Shown: piece by piece, positions 5,809 to 10,608 of the stretch
Layout: every line of letters starts with the position of its first letter
How positions within the stretch are numbered: the stretch's first letter is position 1
Assembly (NCBI GenBank): GCA_964584495.1
Contig: CAZPAH010000098.1
Location: 1 to 10,608, forward strand
Direction: 5' to 3'
DNA length: 10,608 nt
DNA from: CAZPAH01 sp964584495
Lineage (GTDB): Bacteria > Krumholzibacteriota > Krumholzibacteriia > Krumholzibacteriales > Krumholzibacteriaceae
Program-made: the position numbers and the translations under genes
The notes under the pieces: generated by a model
The model's database searches: none
What the model was told of the DNA's origin: nothing
Seen by the model: only the letters and a program-made list of their open reading frames with translations

Positions 5809-6129
5809 ATGAGGATCAAGAAAAATGACACGGTAAGGGTTATTTCGGGTAACGCCAAGGGAAACGAAGGGAAGGTTCTCAAGGTTTTTCCCGACACAAA
5901 CAGGATTATCGTCGAGAAGGTCAGGCTGATCAAGAGGCACACTCGCCAGCAGAGCCAGCAGGACCGGGGGGGGATCGTCGAGAAGGAAGCTCCCATCGAC
6001 ATCTCCAACGTCATCCTGGTATGTCCGAAGTGCGGTAAGCCGTCCAGAACGAGTATGGCCAAGCTGGCGGACGGCAGAAAGGTCCGCAGGTGCAAGAAGT
6101 GTAAGGAAACGTTGAGCGACGAAGACTAG
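5809..6129 (+). CDS. rplX: 50S ribosomal protein L24, four-cysteine form
   Basis: This 106-residue protein has the N-terminal KOW motif (KKNDTVRVISGNAKGNEGKV, residues 4-23) and VEKVRLIKRH, typical of L24. L24 is an assembly initiator binding the 5' part of 23S rRNA near the exit tunnel. The C-terminal part carries CPKCGKPSR (Cys72, Cys75) and CKKCK (Cys95, Cys98), a CxxC-CxxC pair expected to bind zinc; the E. coli protein lacks these cysteines. Four-cysteine L24 proteins are known in several bacterial phyla. GGAAG (5799-5803) is five bases before the ATG. The gap after rplN is 19 bases. Confidence 0.97.
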   Translation: MRIKKNDTVRVISGNAKGNEGKVLKVFPDTNRIIVEKVRLIKRHTRQQSQQDRGGIVEKEAPIDISNVILVCPKCGKPSRTSMAKLADGRKVRRCKKCKETLSDED

Positions 6130-6170
6130 ATCCAGCGGGCCGCCGGCCGGAAAAGGGAAGCAGAGCTTGA

Positions 6171-6743
6171 ATGGTGAATAAAATGGCAGAGAAGAAAGAA
6201 AAGACCAACGTCAGGCGCCTTTACGAAGAAAAGGCCATGCCTGAGATGAAGAAGAAATTCGGTTACAGCAACGTCAATGAGATACCGAAGCTCGAGAAGG
6301 TTGTAATCAACATGGGTGTCGGGGAAGCGATAACGGACGCCAAGCTGCTCGAAGCGGCCGTAAAGGACCTCTCGGCGATCACCGGGCAGGCCCCTGTAGT
6401 CAGGCGCTCGAGAAAATCGATCGCAGGATTCAAGCTCCGGCAGGACATGCCCGTAGGCTGCATGGTAACGCTCAGGGGCGACAAGATGTATGAATTCTTC
6501 GACAGGCTCGTCAATACAGCAATCCCTCGAATCAGGGATTTCAGGGGGCTCAGCTCGAGGAGCTTCGATGGAAGGGGCAATTACTCTTTCGGTGTGAAGG
6601 AGCAGATAATATTCCCCGAGATCGATTACGATAAAATACTCAAGGTTATGGGGATGGATATAACGATAGTTACGACTGCCGGGACGGACGAGGAAGCCCG
6701 TGAGCTTATAACGCTTCTCGGCATGCCGCTCAAGAAGAATTAG
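6171..6743 (+). CDS. rplE: 50S ribosomal protein L5
   Basis: From the ATG at 6171 this is 190 residues; the core L5 is about 179. Family motifs are PKLEKVVINMGVGEA (residues 39-53), GQAPVVRRSRKSIAGFKLR (72-90), RDFRGLSSRSFDGRGNYSFG (122-141), then EQIIFPEIDYDKI and GMDITIVTTAGTDEEARELI. L5 binds 5S rRNA and contacts the P-site tRNA and the 30S head. The start is uncertain. The ATG at 6171 has only a weak GGGA about 12 bases upstream, while the in-frame ATG at 6183 has GGTGA (6173-6177) five bases before it and gives a 186-residue protein beginning MAEKKEK. The 41-base spacer before it is GC-rich; this is the neighbourhood of the S8 repressor site in E. coli, but I see no clear match. Confidence 0.97.
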   Translation: MVNKMAEKKEKTNVRRLYEEKAMPEMKKKFGYSNVNEIPKLEKVVINMGVGEAITDAKLLEAAVKDLSAITGQAPVVRRSRKSIAGFKLRQDMPVGCMVTLRGDKMYEFFDRLVNTAIPRIRDFRGLSSRSFDGRGNYSFGVKEQIIFPEIDYDKILKVMGMDITIVTTAGTDEEARELITLLGMPLKKN

Positions 6744-6758
6744 TACGGAGGAGGCTTC

Positions 6759-6944
6759 GTGGCCAAGAAGAGTTTGATCGCCAAGGCGAAGAGAACGCCC
6801 AAGTACAAGGTTAGGGCCTACAACCGCTGCACCCGTTGCGGAAGACCCAGGGCTTACATCAGAAGGTACGGGATCTGCAGAATCTGTTTCCGCGAGCTTG
6901 CGCTCGACGGGAAGATCCCCGGTGTTACAAAAGCCAGTTGGTGA
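6759..6944 (+). CDS. rpsN: 30S ribosomal protein S14, zinc-binding type (type Z)
   Basis: This is a 61-residue protein, the size of the short zinc-containing S14 (the zinc-free form is about 100). It carries two CxxC pairs, Cys24/Cys27 in NRCTRCGRPRAYIRR and Cys40/Cys43 in GICRICFRELA, and ends in GKIPGVTKASW. S14 binds 16S rRNA in the 30S head near S3 and S10. The start is GTG at 6759, giving MAKKSLIAKAKRTPKYKVRA, the standard opening, with a strong GGAGGAGG at 6747-6754. It sits between rplE and rpsH as usual. No zinc-independent paralogue is in this window. Confidence 0.98.
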   Translation: MAKKSLIAKAKRTPKYKVRAYNRCTRCGRPRAYIRRYGICRICFRELALDGKIPGVTKASW

Positions 6945-6993
6945 GCGCTGAACTTGAGTACCGAGAACAGATAAAGGACGAGGTGAAAGAGAT

Positions 6994-7389
6994 ATGATGA
7001 CAGATCCCATAGCCGACATGCTGACACGTGTACGGAACGGGTACAGGTCGAAGAAAAGATACGTTGATATTCCCGCCTCTAAGATGAAGGCGCAGATCGC
7101 CAGGATAATGCTCGAAGGCGGATACGTGGATAATGTCAAGTATATCGACGACAACCTGCAGGGCGCTCTCAGGGTCTACCTGAAATATAACAACAGGAAC
7201 GAGAGCATCATCGAGGGATTGAAGCGGATCAGCGTTCCGAGCTGCAGGGTGTACGTTAACCGCAGCACGATCCCCCGGGTTATGGGTGGTTATGGAACAG
7301 CTATAATTTCTACGTCAAAAGGCGTTATGACCGATAAGGAGTGCCGTTCCCTTGGAATCGGGGGAGAGGTTATCTGTCATATCTGGTAG
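6994..7389 (+). CDS. rpsH: 30S ribosomal protein S8
   Basis: This 131-residue protein matches S8 (about 130). It begins MMTDPIADMLTRVRNGYRSK and has PASKMKAQIARIMLEGGYV (residues 27-45), then LKRISVPSCRVYV, and the conserved end TSKGVMTDKECRSLGIGGEV with ICHIW. S8 is a primary binder of the 16S rRNA central domain and represses the spc operon in E. coli. Two adjacent ATG codons exist at 6994 and 6997. The first is preferred because GAGGTGA (6980-6986) is seven bases before it, though starting at the second would give the common MTDPIADML. The gap after rpsN is 49 bases with no clear structure. Confidence 0.98.
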   Translation: MMTDPIADMLTRVRNGYRSKKRYVDIPASKMKAQIARIMLEGGYVDNVKYIDDNLQGALRVYLKYNNRNESIIEGLKRISVPSCRVYVNRSTIPRVMGGYGTAIISTSKGVMTDKECRSLGIGGEVICHIW

Positions 7390-7402
7390 CCGGCAGGCCG
7401 GC
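7389..7402 (+). promoter_or_regulatory. Short GC hairpin at the rpsH stop
   Basis: GCCGG (7389-7393) pairs with CCGGC (7398-7402) around CAGG, starting on the last base of the rpsH stop codon. A second palindrome, CCGGCCGG, lies at 7425-7432, nine bases before the rplF Shine-Dalgarno GGAGGT (7441-7446), and the two GC blocks could also pair with each other. No T-run follows. Its function is unknown and it may be simple spacer structure. Confidence 0.35.
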
Positions 7403-7457
7403 GATCCGGGCGGAGAAGGCATAACCGGCCGGTAGTTAATGGAGGTTTGACTTAGAC

Positions 7458-8006
7458 ATGTCACGAGTGGGAAAGAATCCGATACCGGTTCCATCAGGCA
7501 TCCAGGTGGATCTGAAGGGCAACCACATAAAGGTCAAGGGCCCGAAGGGCGAACTCGAGAGAGCGCTTCACCCAGAGATGATTATTGAGATGCAGGACGG
7601 GGAAATTCTGGTCAAGCGTCCCTCGGACTCCAAGAGCCACCGGGCGCTGCACGGTTTGACAAGGACCCTCGTGGCAAACATGGTCGAAGGTGTCTCCAAG
7701 GGGTTTGAGAAAAAACTCGAGATAGAGGGAGTTGAGTACAGGGTCGAGATGAAGGGCAAGGTCCTTGTGATGGCCCTGGGGTATTCCCACCCCGTCCATT
7801 ACGATCCTATGAAAGGCGTATCGATCGAGGTGCCCGATCCGAAAAAGATGGTGGTTAAGGGTATCGACAAGCAGAAGGTTGGACAGGTCGCAGCCGAGAT
7901 CAGGGCTTTCCGTCCGCCCGAGCCATACAAGGGAAAAGGTATACGGTACGAGGGGGAAAAGATCAGGCGCAAGGCCGGCAAGGCTGCCGTCGGATCCGGC
8001 TTCTAG
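7458..8006 (+). CDS. rplF: 50S ribosomal protein L6
   Basis: This 182-residue protein is the usual length for L6 (about 177-183). It begins MSRVGKNPIPVPSGIQV and has KVKGPKGELERALH (residues 25-38), SHRALHGLTRTLVANMVEGV (60-79), the second-domain motif EVPDPKKMVVKGIDKQKVGQ, and the conserved C-terminal RPPEPYKGKGIRYEGEKIRR then KAGKA. L6 lies near the base of the L7/L12 stalk and the sarcin-ricin loop, helping the GTPase factors. The Shine-Dalgarno GGAGGT (7441-7446) is strong but 11 bases from the ATG, longer than usual. The gap after rpsH is 68 bases. Confidence 0.98.
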   Translation: MSRVGKNPIPVPSGIQVDLKGNHIKVKGPKGELERALHPEMIIEMQDGEILVKRPSDSKSHRALHGLTRTLVANMVEGVSKGFEKKLEIEGVEYRVEMKGKVLVMALGYSHPVHYDPMKGVSIEVPDPKKMVVKGIDKQKVGQVAAEIRAFRPPEPYKGKGIRYEGEKIRRKAGKAAVGSGF

Positions 8007-8011
8007 GCCGG

Positions 8012-8051
8012 GATGTCGCCCGATCAGCGCCGGTTCCGCTGGGGCGATATC
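8012..8051 (+). promoter_or_regulatory. Strong bulged hairpin in the rplF-rplR spacer
   Basis: The outer helix pairs GATGTCGCCC (8012-8021) with GGGCGATATC (8042-8051): ten pairs, one of them G-U. The three bases GAT (8022-8024) bulge on the 5' side. The inner helix pairs CAGCG (8025-8029) with CGCTG (8037-8041), with a seven-base loop CCGGTTC. This 15-pair hairpin fills about half of the 84-base spacer, starts five bases after the rplF stop and ends 24 bases before the rplR Shine-Dalgarno. It is the most convincing structured RNA in the window. There is no T-run after it (CATTAAGG follows), so it is not a standard terminator. A ribosomal-protein binding site or processing site is inferred. 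Confidence 0.65.
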
Positions 8052-8090
8052 ATTAAGGACGGCGGAGCGAAACATGGGAGTTGAATAGAA

Positions 8091-8522
8091 GTGAGCAATG
8101 CAAGCAAGGAAAAGAGGCTGGCGAGGCATGGAAGGCGCAGCCGTGTGCGTAAGAAGGTAAGGGGCACTTCCGAGAAGCCCAGGCTGTGCGTTTTCCGCAG
8201 CCTGGATCATATTTACGCGCAGCTTATCGATGATGACGCGGGAAAGACACTGGTCCAGGCTTCAAGCCTCAAGATGAAGCTGCCCGAAGAGGCACCGAAA
8301 GAAACCGAAAAGGCGGAGGAGGGCAAGAAGGGGAAGGGTGCGAAGAAAAGGCGCCCCGAGGGGCTGAAGATCCGCCGTTCCAGGGCCGTAGGCAAGGAAA
8401 TAGCAAAGCTGGCCCGGGAAAAGAATATCAGCAAGGTCGTCTTCGACCGCAGCGGCTTCCTGTACCACGGAAGAGTAGCTGCTCTGGCCGAGTCGGCCAG
8501 GGAAAACGGCCTGGAATTTTAA
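8091..8522 (+). CDS. rplR: 50S ribosomal protein L18 with charged internal insert
   Basis: This 143-residue protein is clearly L18 at both ends: RLARHGRRSRVRKKVRGT, PRLCVFRSLDHIYAQLIDD (residues 30-48), and the conserved end VVFDRSGFLYHGRVAALAES followed by ARENGLEF. L18 binds 5S rRNA and with L5 forms the central protuberance. Most L18 proteins are about 115-122 residues. The extra length is a Glu/Lys-rich segment at about 65-95 (PEEAPKETEKAEEGKKGKG, then AKKRRPE), a net insert of roughly 20 residues relative to E. coli. The start is GTG at 8091, with GGGAG (8076-8080) ten bases upstream; the frame has no nearby ATG. Confidence 0.97.
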   Translation: MSNASKEKRLARHGRRSRVRKKVRGTSEKPRLCVFRSLDHIYAQLIDDDAGKTLVQASSLKMKLPEEAPKETEKAEEGKKGKGAKKRRPEGLKIRRSRAVGKEIAKLAREKNISKVVFDRSGFLYHGRVAALAESARENGLEF

Positions 8523-8533
8523 TCGTGTAACCG

Positions 8534-8545
8534 CCGCAGAAGCGG
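8534..8545 (+). promoter_or_regulatory. Minimal hairpin in the rplR-rpsE spacer
   Basis: CCGC (8534-8537) and GCGG (8542-8545) form a four-pair stem with an AGAA loop, 15 bases before the rpsE Shine-Dalgarno region. It is too short to be convincing alone and is listed because it is the only structure seen in the 50-base spacer. Confidence 0.2.
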
Positions 8546-8572
8546 AAACGTTCGCCCATGGGGGTGTGTTAG

Positions 8573-9223
8573 TTGGAAGAAAAACAGAGACAGGACGGCC
8601 GCAGGGACGGCCGCAGGGACAGCCGCCGCGATAAGGGCGGCCGCAGGGATGCCAGGCGGGATAAAAGGGAAGAGGAAGGACCGGAGTACCTGGAGCAGAC
8701 CGTTCATATCAACCGTGTCGCCAAGGTGGTCAAGGGCGGCCGCCGGTTCAGCTTCAACGCTCTTGTTGCGGTCGGCGACGGGATGGGCAAGGTTGGGATC
8801 GGCCTCGGAAAGGCCAACGAGATCAGCGACGCAATACGCAAGGCCGGTGAAGGGGCAAGAAGAGAAATGATACCGGTACCGATGGTCGGCGGGACGATTC
8901 CCTACCAGGTGGTCGGGCGGTTCGGCGCGGCGAGGGTTCTCCTGAAACCCGCGGCGCCCGGAACGGGTGTGATCGCGGGCGGAGGAGTACGTTCCGTTCT
9001 GGAAGTCGCCGGCGTTAAGGATATCCTGACCAAATCGCTGGGATCGAACAACCCCCATAACATGGTCAAGGCGACGATGGCGGGCCTCAGGTCGCTCAAG
9101 AGCGCCAGGGACGTCGCCGGCAAGAGGGGCATTTCGATAAAGCATCTATTCGGCCTGAAGAGCGAGCCCGAGAAACCCGCTGCCGACGGTCTGGAAAAGA
9201 CCGGTTCGGAACAGGAAGGTTGA
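8573..9223 (+). CDS. rpsE: 30S ribosomal protein S5 with Arg-Asp repeat tail
   Basis: The S5 core runs from about residue 41 to 195: VHINRVAKVVKGGRRFSFNA, GDGMGKVGIGLGKANE, GGTIPYQVVGRFGAARVLL, and PGTGVIAGGGVRSVLEVAG, then KSLGSNNPHNMVKATM. S5 binds 16S rRNA near the decoding site and the mRNA entry pore and affects translational fidelity. The whole protein is 216 residues, against about 166 in E. coli. The extra length is an N-terminal tail of about 35 residues with repeated GRRD units and a C-terminal Glu/Lys tail of about 20. The start is TTG at 8573, with GGGGTG (8561-8566) six bases upstream; a stop codon lies directly before it in frame (8570-8572). Confidence 0.97.
   Translation: MEEKQRQDGRRDGRRDSRRDKGGRRDARRDKREEEGPEYLEQTVHINRVAKVVKGGRRFSFNALVAVGDGMGKVGIGLGKANEISDAIRKAGEGARREMIPVPMVGGTIPYQVVGRFGAARVLLKPAAPGTGVIAGGGVRSVLEVAGVKDILTKSLGSNNPHNMVKATMAGLRSLKSARDVAGKRGISIKHLFGLKSEPEKPAADGLEKTGSEQEG
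8597..8650 (+). repeat. 12-base tandem repeat in the 5' end of rpsE
   Basis: The unit GGCCGCAGGGAC occurs twice in direct tandem (8597-8608, 8609-8620), and a near-copy, GGCCGCAGGGAT, is at 8639-8650, all in the same frame. Between them is a diverged stretch with AGCCGCCGCGAT. The repeats encode the GRRD units of the S5 N-terminal tail. Slippage expansion of a coding repeat is the simplest explanation. Confidence 0.8.
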
Positions 9224-9251
9224 GGACCCGGTGTCCGGCCGTATTCGCGGC
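9224..9251 (+). promoter_or_regulatory. Two small tandem hairpins after rpsE
   Basis: GGAC (9224-9227) pairs with GTCC (9233-9236) around CCGGT. GCCG (9238-9241) then pairs with CGGC (9248-9251) around TATTCG. Both stems are only four pairs. They start at the first base after the rpsE stop codon and sit about 20 bases before the rpmD Shine-Dalgarno. No T-run follows. The support is weak. Confidence 0.25.
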
Positions 9252-9282
9252 GGGATATCAGCAAAGACAGTGAGGAAGGAAT

Positions 9283-9588
9283 ATGGCGACGAAGCTTAAA
9301 ATAACGCAGGTACGAAGCATAATCGGGTCCCAGAAGGATAAGCACAAGGTCGTGATGGAATCGCTGGGTTTCAGGAGAAACTACGGCACCCTTTACAAAA
9401 ACGATTCGCCGCAGATAAGAGGTATGTTGAACAAGGTGCGGCACCTCGTAACTTGGGAAGAGATAAACGAGAAAGATGTTCCCGAGAAGAAAGTCGGATC
9501 GGCCGGGTTCACGGTGATCGAAGCCGGCAGCGGCGGCAGAAGCGTTAAAGGAAACAAGGAAGGGGATCGGCCGGACGGTACGGTTTAG
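9283..9588 (+). CDS. rpmD: 50S ribosomal protein L30 with C-terminal extension
   Basis: The first 60 residues are a recognisable L30: ATKLKITQVRSIIGSQKDKH (residues 2-21), then MESLGFRRNYGTLYKNDSPQ and IRGMLNKVRHLVTWEEI. L30 is a small protein on the large-subunit surface that contacts 23S and 5S rRNA regions. Bacterial L30 is normally about 60 residues, but this one is 101. The additional 40 residues (NEKDVPEKKVGSAGFTVIEA, then a Gly/Lys-rich tail) match nothing I recognise. The ATG at 9283 has GAGGAAGGA at 9272-9280. The gene sits in its normal place between rpsE and rplO. Confidence 0.95.
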   Translation: MATKLKITQVRSIIGSQKDKHKVVMESLGFRRNYGTLYKNDSPQIRGMLNKVRHLVTWEEINEKDVPEKKVGSAGFTVIEAGSGGRSVKGNKEGDRPDGTV

Positions 9589-9639
9589 TTTCCCAGGGTA
9601 ACTTTTAGAATAGAGAATTGTTCAAGGAGCGCGAGACAG

Positions 9640-10122
9640 ATGAAATTGAATGAAATCAAACCGGCGCGGGGGGCCGTCAAGAATAGAAAGAGGATCGGGT
9701 GCGGGCCCGGTTCCGGCCACGGCAAGACCGCCACGAGGGGTCACAAGGGTCAGAACTCCCGCTCGGGCGGAGGGGTTCCCCCCTGGTTCGAGGGCGGGCA
9801 GATGCCTTTACAGAGGAGGCTTCCCAAGAGGGGCTTTACCAATATCTTCAGGACTGCATTTCAGATCGTAAACCTGGACGATCTCGGCCGATTCGAGAAG
9901 GGGACGAAGGTGAACAGGGGCGTGTTGATAGAAGCCGGATTGGTGAAGAAGGCCGCTCTTCCCGTGAAGATCCTGGGACGCGGGGAGCTCAAGGTGGCCC
10001 TCGATATCGAGATCGACCATGTCAGCCGCAGCGCGGCGAAAGCGATACGCGACGCGGGCGGGACAATCAGTCTCGTTTCGGGTAAGAAAGTTCCTGGCGC
10101 GGACAAAGAGGAGCGTCAGTGA
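9640..10122 (+). CDS. rplO: 50S ribosomal protein L15
   Basis: This 160-residue protein is slightly longer than E. coli L15 (144). It begins MKLNEIKPARGAVKNRKRIG and has the glycine-rich basic region GPGSGHGKTATRGHKGQNSR (residues 23-42), then GGQMPLQRRLPKRGFTNIF. The C-terminal globular part includes KILGRGELKVALDIEIDHVS and SAAKAIRDAGGTISLV. L15 binds 23S rRNA late in assembly and threads its N-terminal tail into the subunit. AAGGAG (9624-9629) is ten bases before the ATG. The stop overlaps the secY start in TGATG, the usual coupling at this junction. The 51-base spacer after rpmD holds no structure I can see. Confidence 0.98.
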   Translation: MKLNEIKPARGAVKNRKRIGCGPGSGHGKTATRGHKGQNSRSGGGVPPWFEGGQMPLQRRLPKRGFTNIFRTAFQIVNLDDLGRFEKGTKVNRGVLIEAGLVKKAALPVKILGRGELKVALDIEIDHVSRSAAKAIRDAGGTISLVSGKKVPGADKEERQ

Positions 10123-10608
10123 TGATAAAAAAGTTTCAGGACATTTTCAGCATCCCGGAGCTCAAGAAGCGGATCATCTTCACGGTCGGACTGCTGATAG
10201 TATACAGGATCGGCGGACATATCACAGCGCCGGGAGTCAATCCGCTCGCGCTTAAGGCGTTCTTCCAGAACCAGCAGGGGACGATCTTCGCGTTGTATGA
10301 CCTGTTCGCAGGCGGAAACCTCAGGCGCGCCACGATTTTCGCCCTGGGGATCATGCCCTATATCAGCGCTTCGATTATCATACAGCTTCTGCAGGCGGTA
10401 ATACCCTATTTCGAGAAGCTGGCCAAGGAAGGGGAAGAGGGAAGAAAGAAGATCACCCAGTACACGAGGTACGGCACGGTGGTACTGGCCCTGATCCAGT
10501 CGGTCGGCATATCCCTGTTCCTGCAGAACATGAACGTGGCGGGCGCGCCGGTCGTGACAATGTCGCCGCTGCCCTTCAAGTACCGCGCGGCGATTGTCTC
10601 GCGCGTGA
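10122..10608 (+). CDS. secY: Preprotein translocase subunit SecY (5' part, runs off the window)
   Basis: The frame is open from the ATG at 10122 to the window end, giving 162 residues of a protein normally about 430-450. It begins MIKKFQDIFSIPELKKRIIF. TM1 is about residues 18-30, the plug region about 53-66 (GTIFALYDLFAGGN), TM2 about 70-92 with the signature LGIMPYISASIIIQLL, and TM3 about 117-134, preceded by EEGRKKITQYTRYG. SecY is the membrane channel through which SecA- or ribosome-driven proteins cross. GAGGAG (10108-10113), inside the rplO coding end, is eight bases before the ATG. A GTG just before it (10119) is also in frame but less likely. It is not truncated within the window. 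Confidence 0.97.
   Translation, partial: MIKKFQDIFSIPELKKRIIFTVGLLIVYRIGGHITAPGVNPLALKAFFQNQQGTIFALYDLFAGGNLRRATIFALGIMPYISASIIIQLLQAVIPYFEKLAKEGEEGRKKITQYTRYGTVVLALIQSVGISLFLQNMNVAGAPVVTMSPLPFKYRAAIVSRV

Noticed and set aside
5256..6095. 279-codon open frame on the - strand
   Set aside because: It lies antisense to rpsQ, rplN and rplX and shows no protein family features.
6137..6150. S8-binding repressor site before rplE
   Set aside because: The position matches the E. coli control region, but only a four-pair GGCC stem with a three-base loop is visible and I cannot match the S8 recognition core.
6126..7154. 342-codon open frame on the - strand
   Set aside because: It lies opposite rplE, rpsN and rpsH, all unmistakable. 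Its translation shows no family pattern, and long antisense frames are common in GC-rich coding DNA.
7494..8210. 238-codon open frame on the - strand
   Set aside because: It lies antisense to rplF and the start of rplR. It also crosses the structured spacer, which argues against coding.

Overview
This window is an ordinary bacterial ribosomal-protein supercluster: the 3' end of tuf, then the complete S10 and spc gene sets, and the 5' part of secY. All 23 genes are on the + strand in the conserved bacterial order: tuf(end)-rpsJ-rplC-rplD-rplW-rplB-rpsS-rplV-rpsC-rplP-rpmC-rpsQ-rplN-rplX-rplE-rpsN-rpsH-rplF-rplR-rpsE-rpmD-rplO-secY(start). No gene in this order is missing or inserted, and no stop or frameshift breaks any of the 21 complete genes. 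The longest non-coding gap is 101 bases (rplW-rplB), so there is no gene-free stretch over 300 bases. I found no mobile element, tRNA, rRNA, CRISPR array, or convincing promoter or intrinsic terminator.

The organism is a bacterium of moderately high GC. Arginine AGG and isoleucine ATA codons are common. Shine-Dalgarno sequences are strong (GGAGG types), and five of the 21 complete genes start with GTG or TTG. S14 is the short zinc-binding form, and L24 carries a four-cysteine C-terminal motif. The L2 C-terminus (GYKTRKKNKPSDKYIV) is reminiscent of FCB-group and related uncultured lineages. That is only an impression, and the phylum cannot be fixed from this window alone.

Layout: bases 1-55 are the EF-Tu tail. 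It lies only 28 bases before rpsJ, so the str, S10 and spc operons are probably one transcription unit with no S10 leader. Bases 84-5409 are the S10 operon (rpsJ to rpsQ), 5421-10122 the spc operon (rplN to rplO), and 10122 onward is secY, which overlaps rplO by one base. The products build both ribosomal subunits: early 23S binders (L2, L3, L4, L22, L23, L24, L29), the 5S-binding proteins L5 and L18, peptidyl-transferase-region proteins L2, L3 and L16, decoding-region proteins S3, S5, S8 and S17, and head proteins S10, S14 and S19. SecY is the channel to which the L23/L29/L24 exit-tunnel region docks.

I do not see a novel defence or biosynthetic system. The observations most worth following are in the details. 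Several short spacers hold strong GC-rich hairpins (rplB-rpsS, rplF-rplR, rpmC-rpsQ, rplW-rplB) that could be autoregulatory or processing sites. Three ribosomal proteins have unusual lineage-specific segments: a charged insert in L18, an Arg-Asp repeat tail on S5, and a C-terminal extension on L30.
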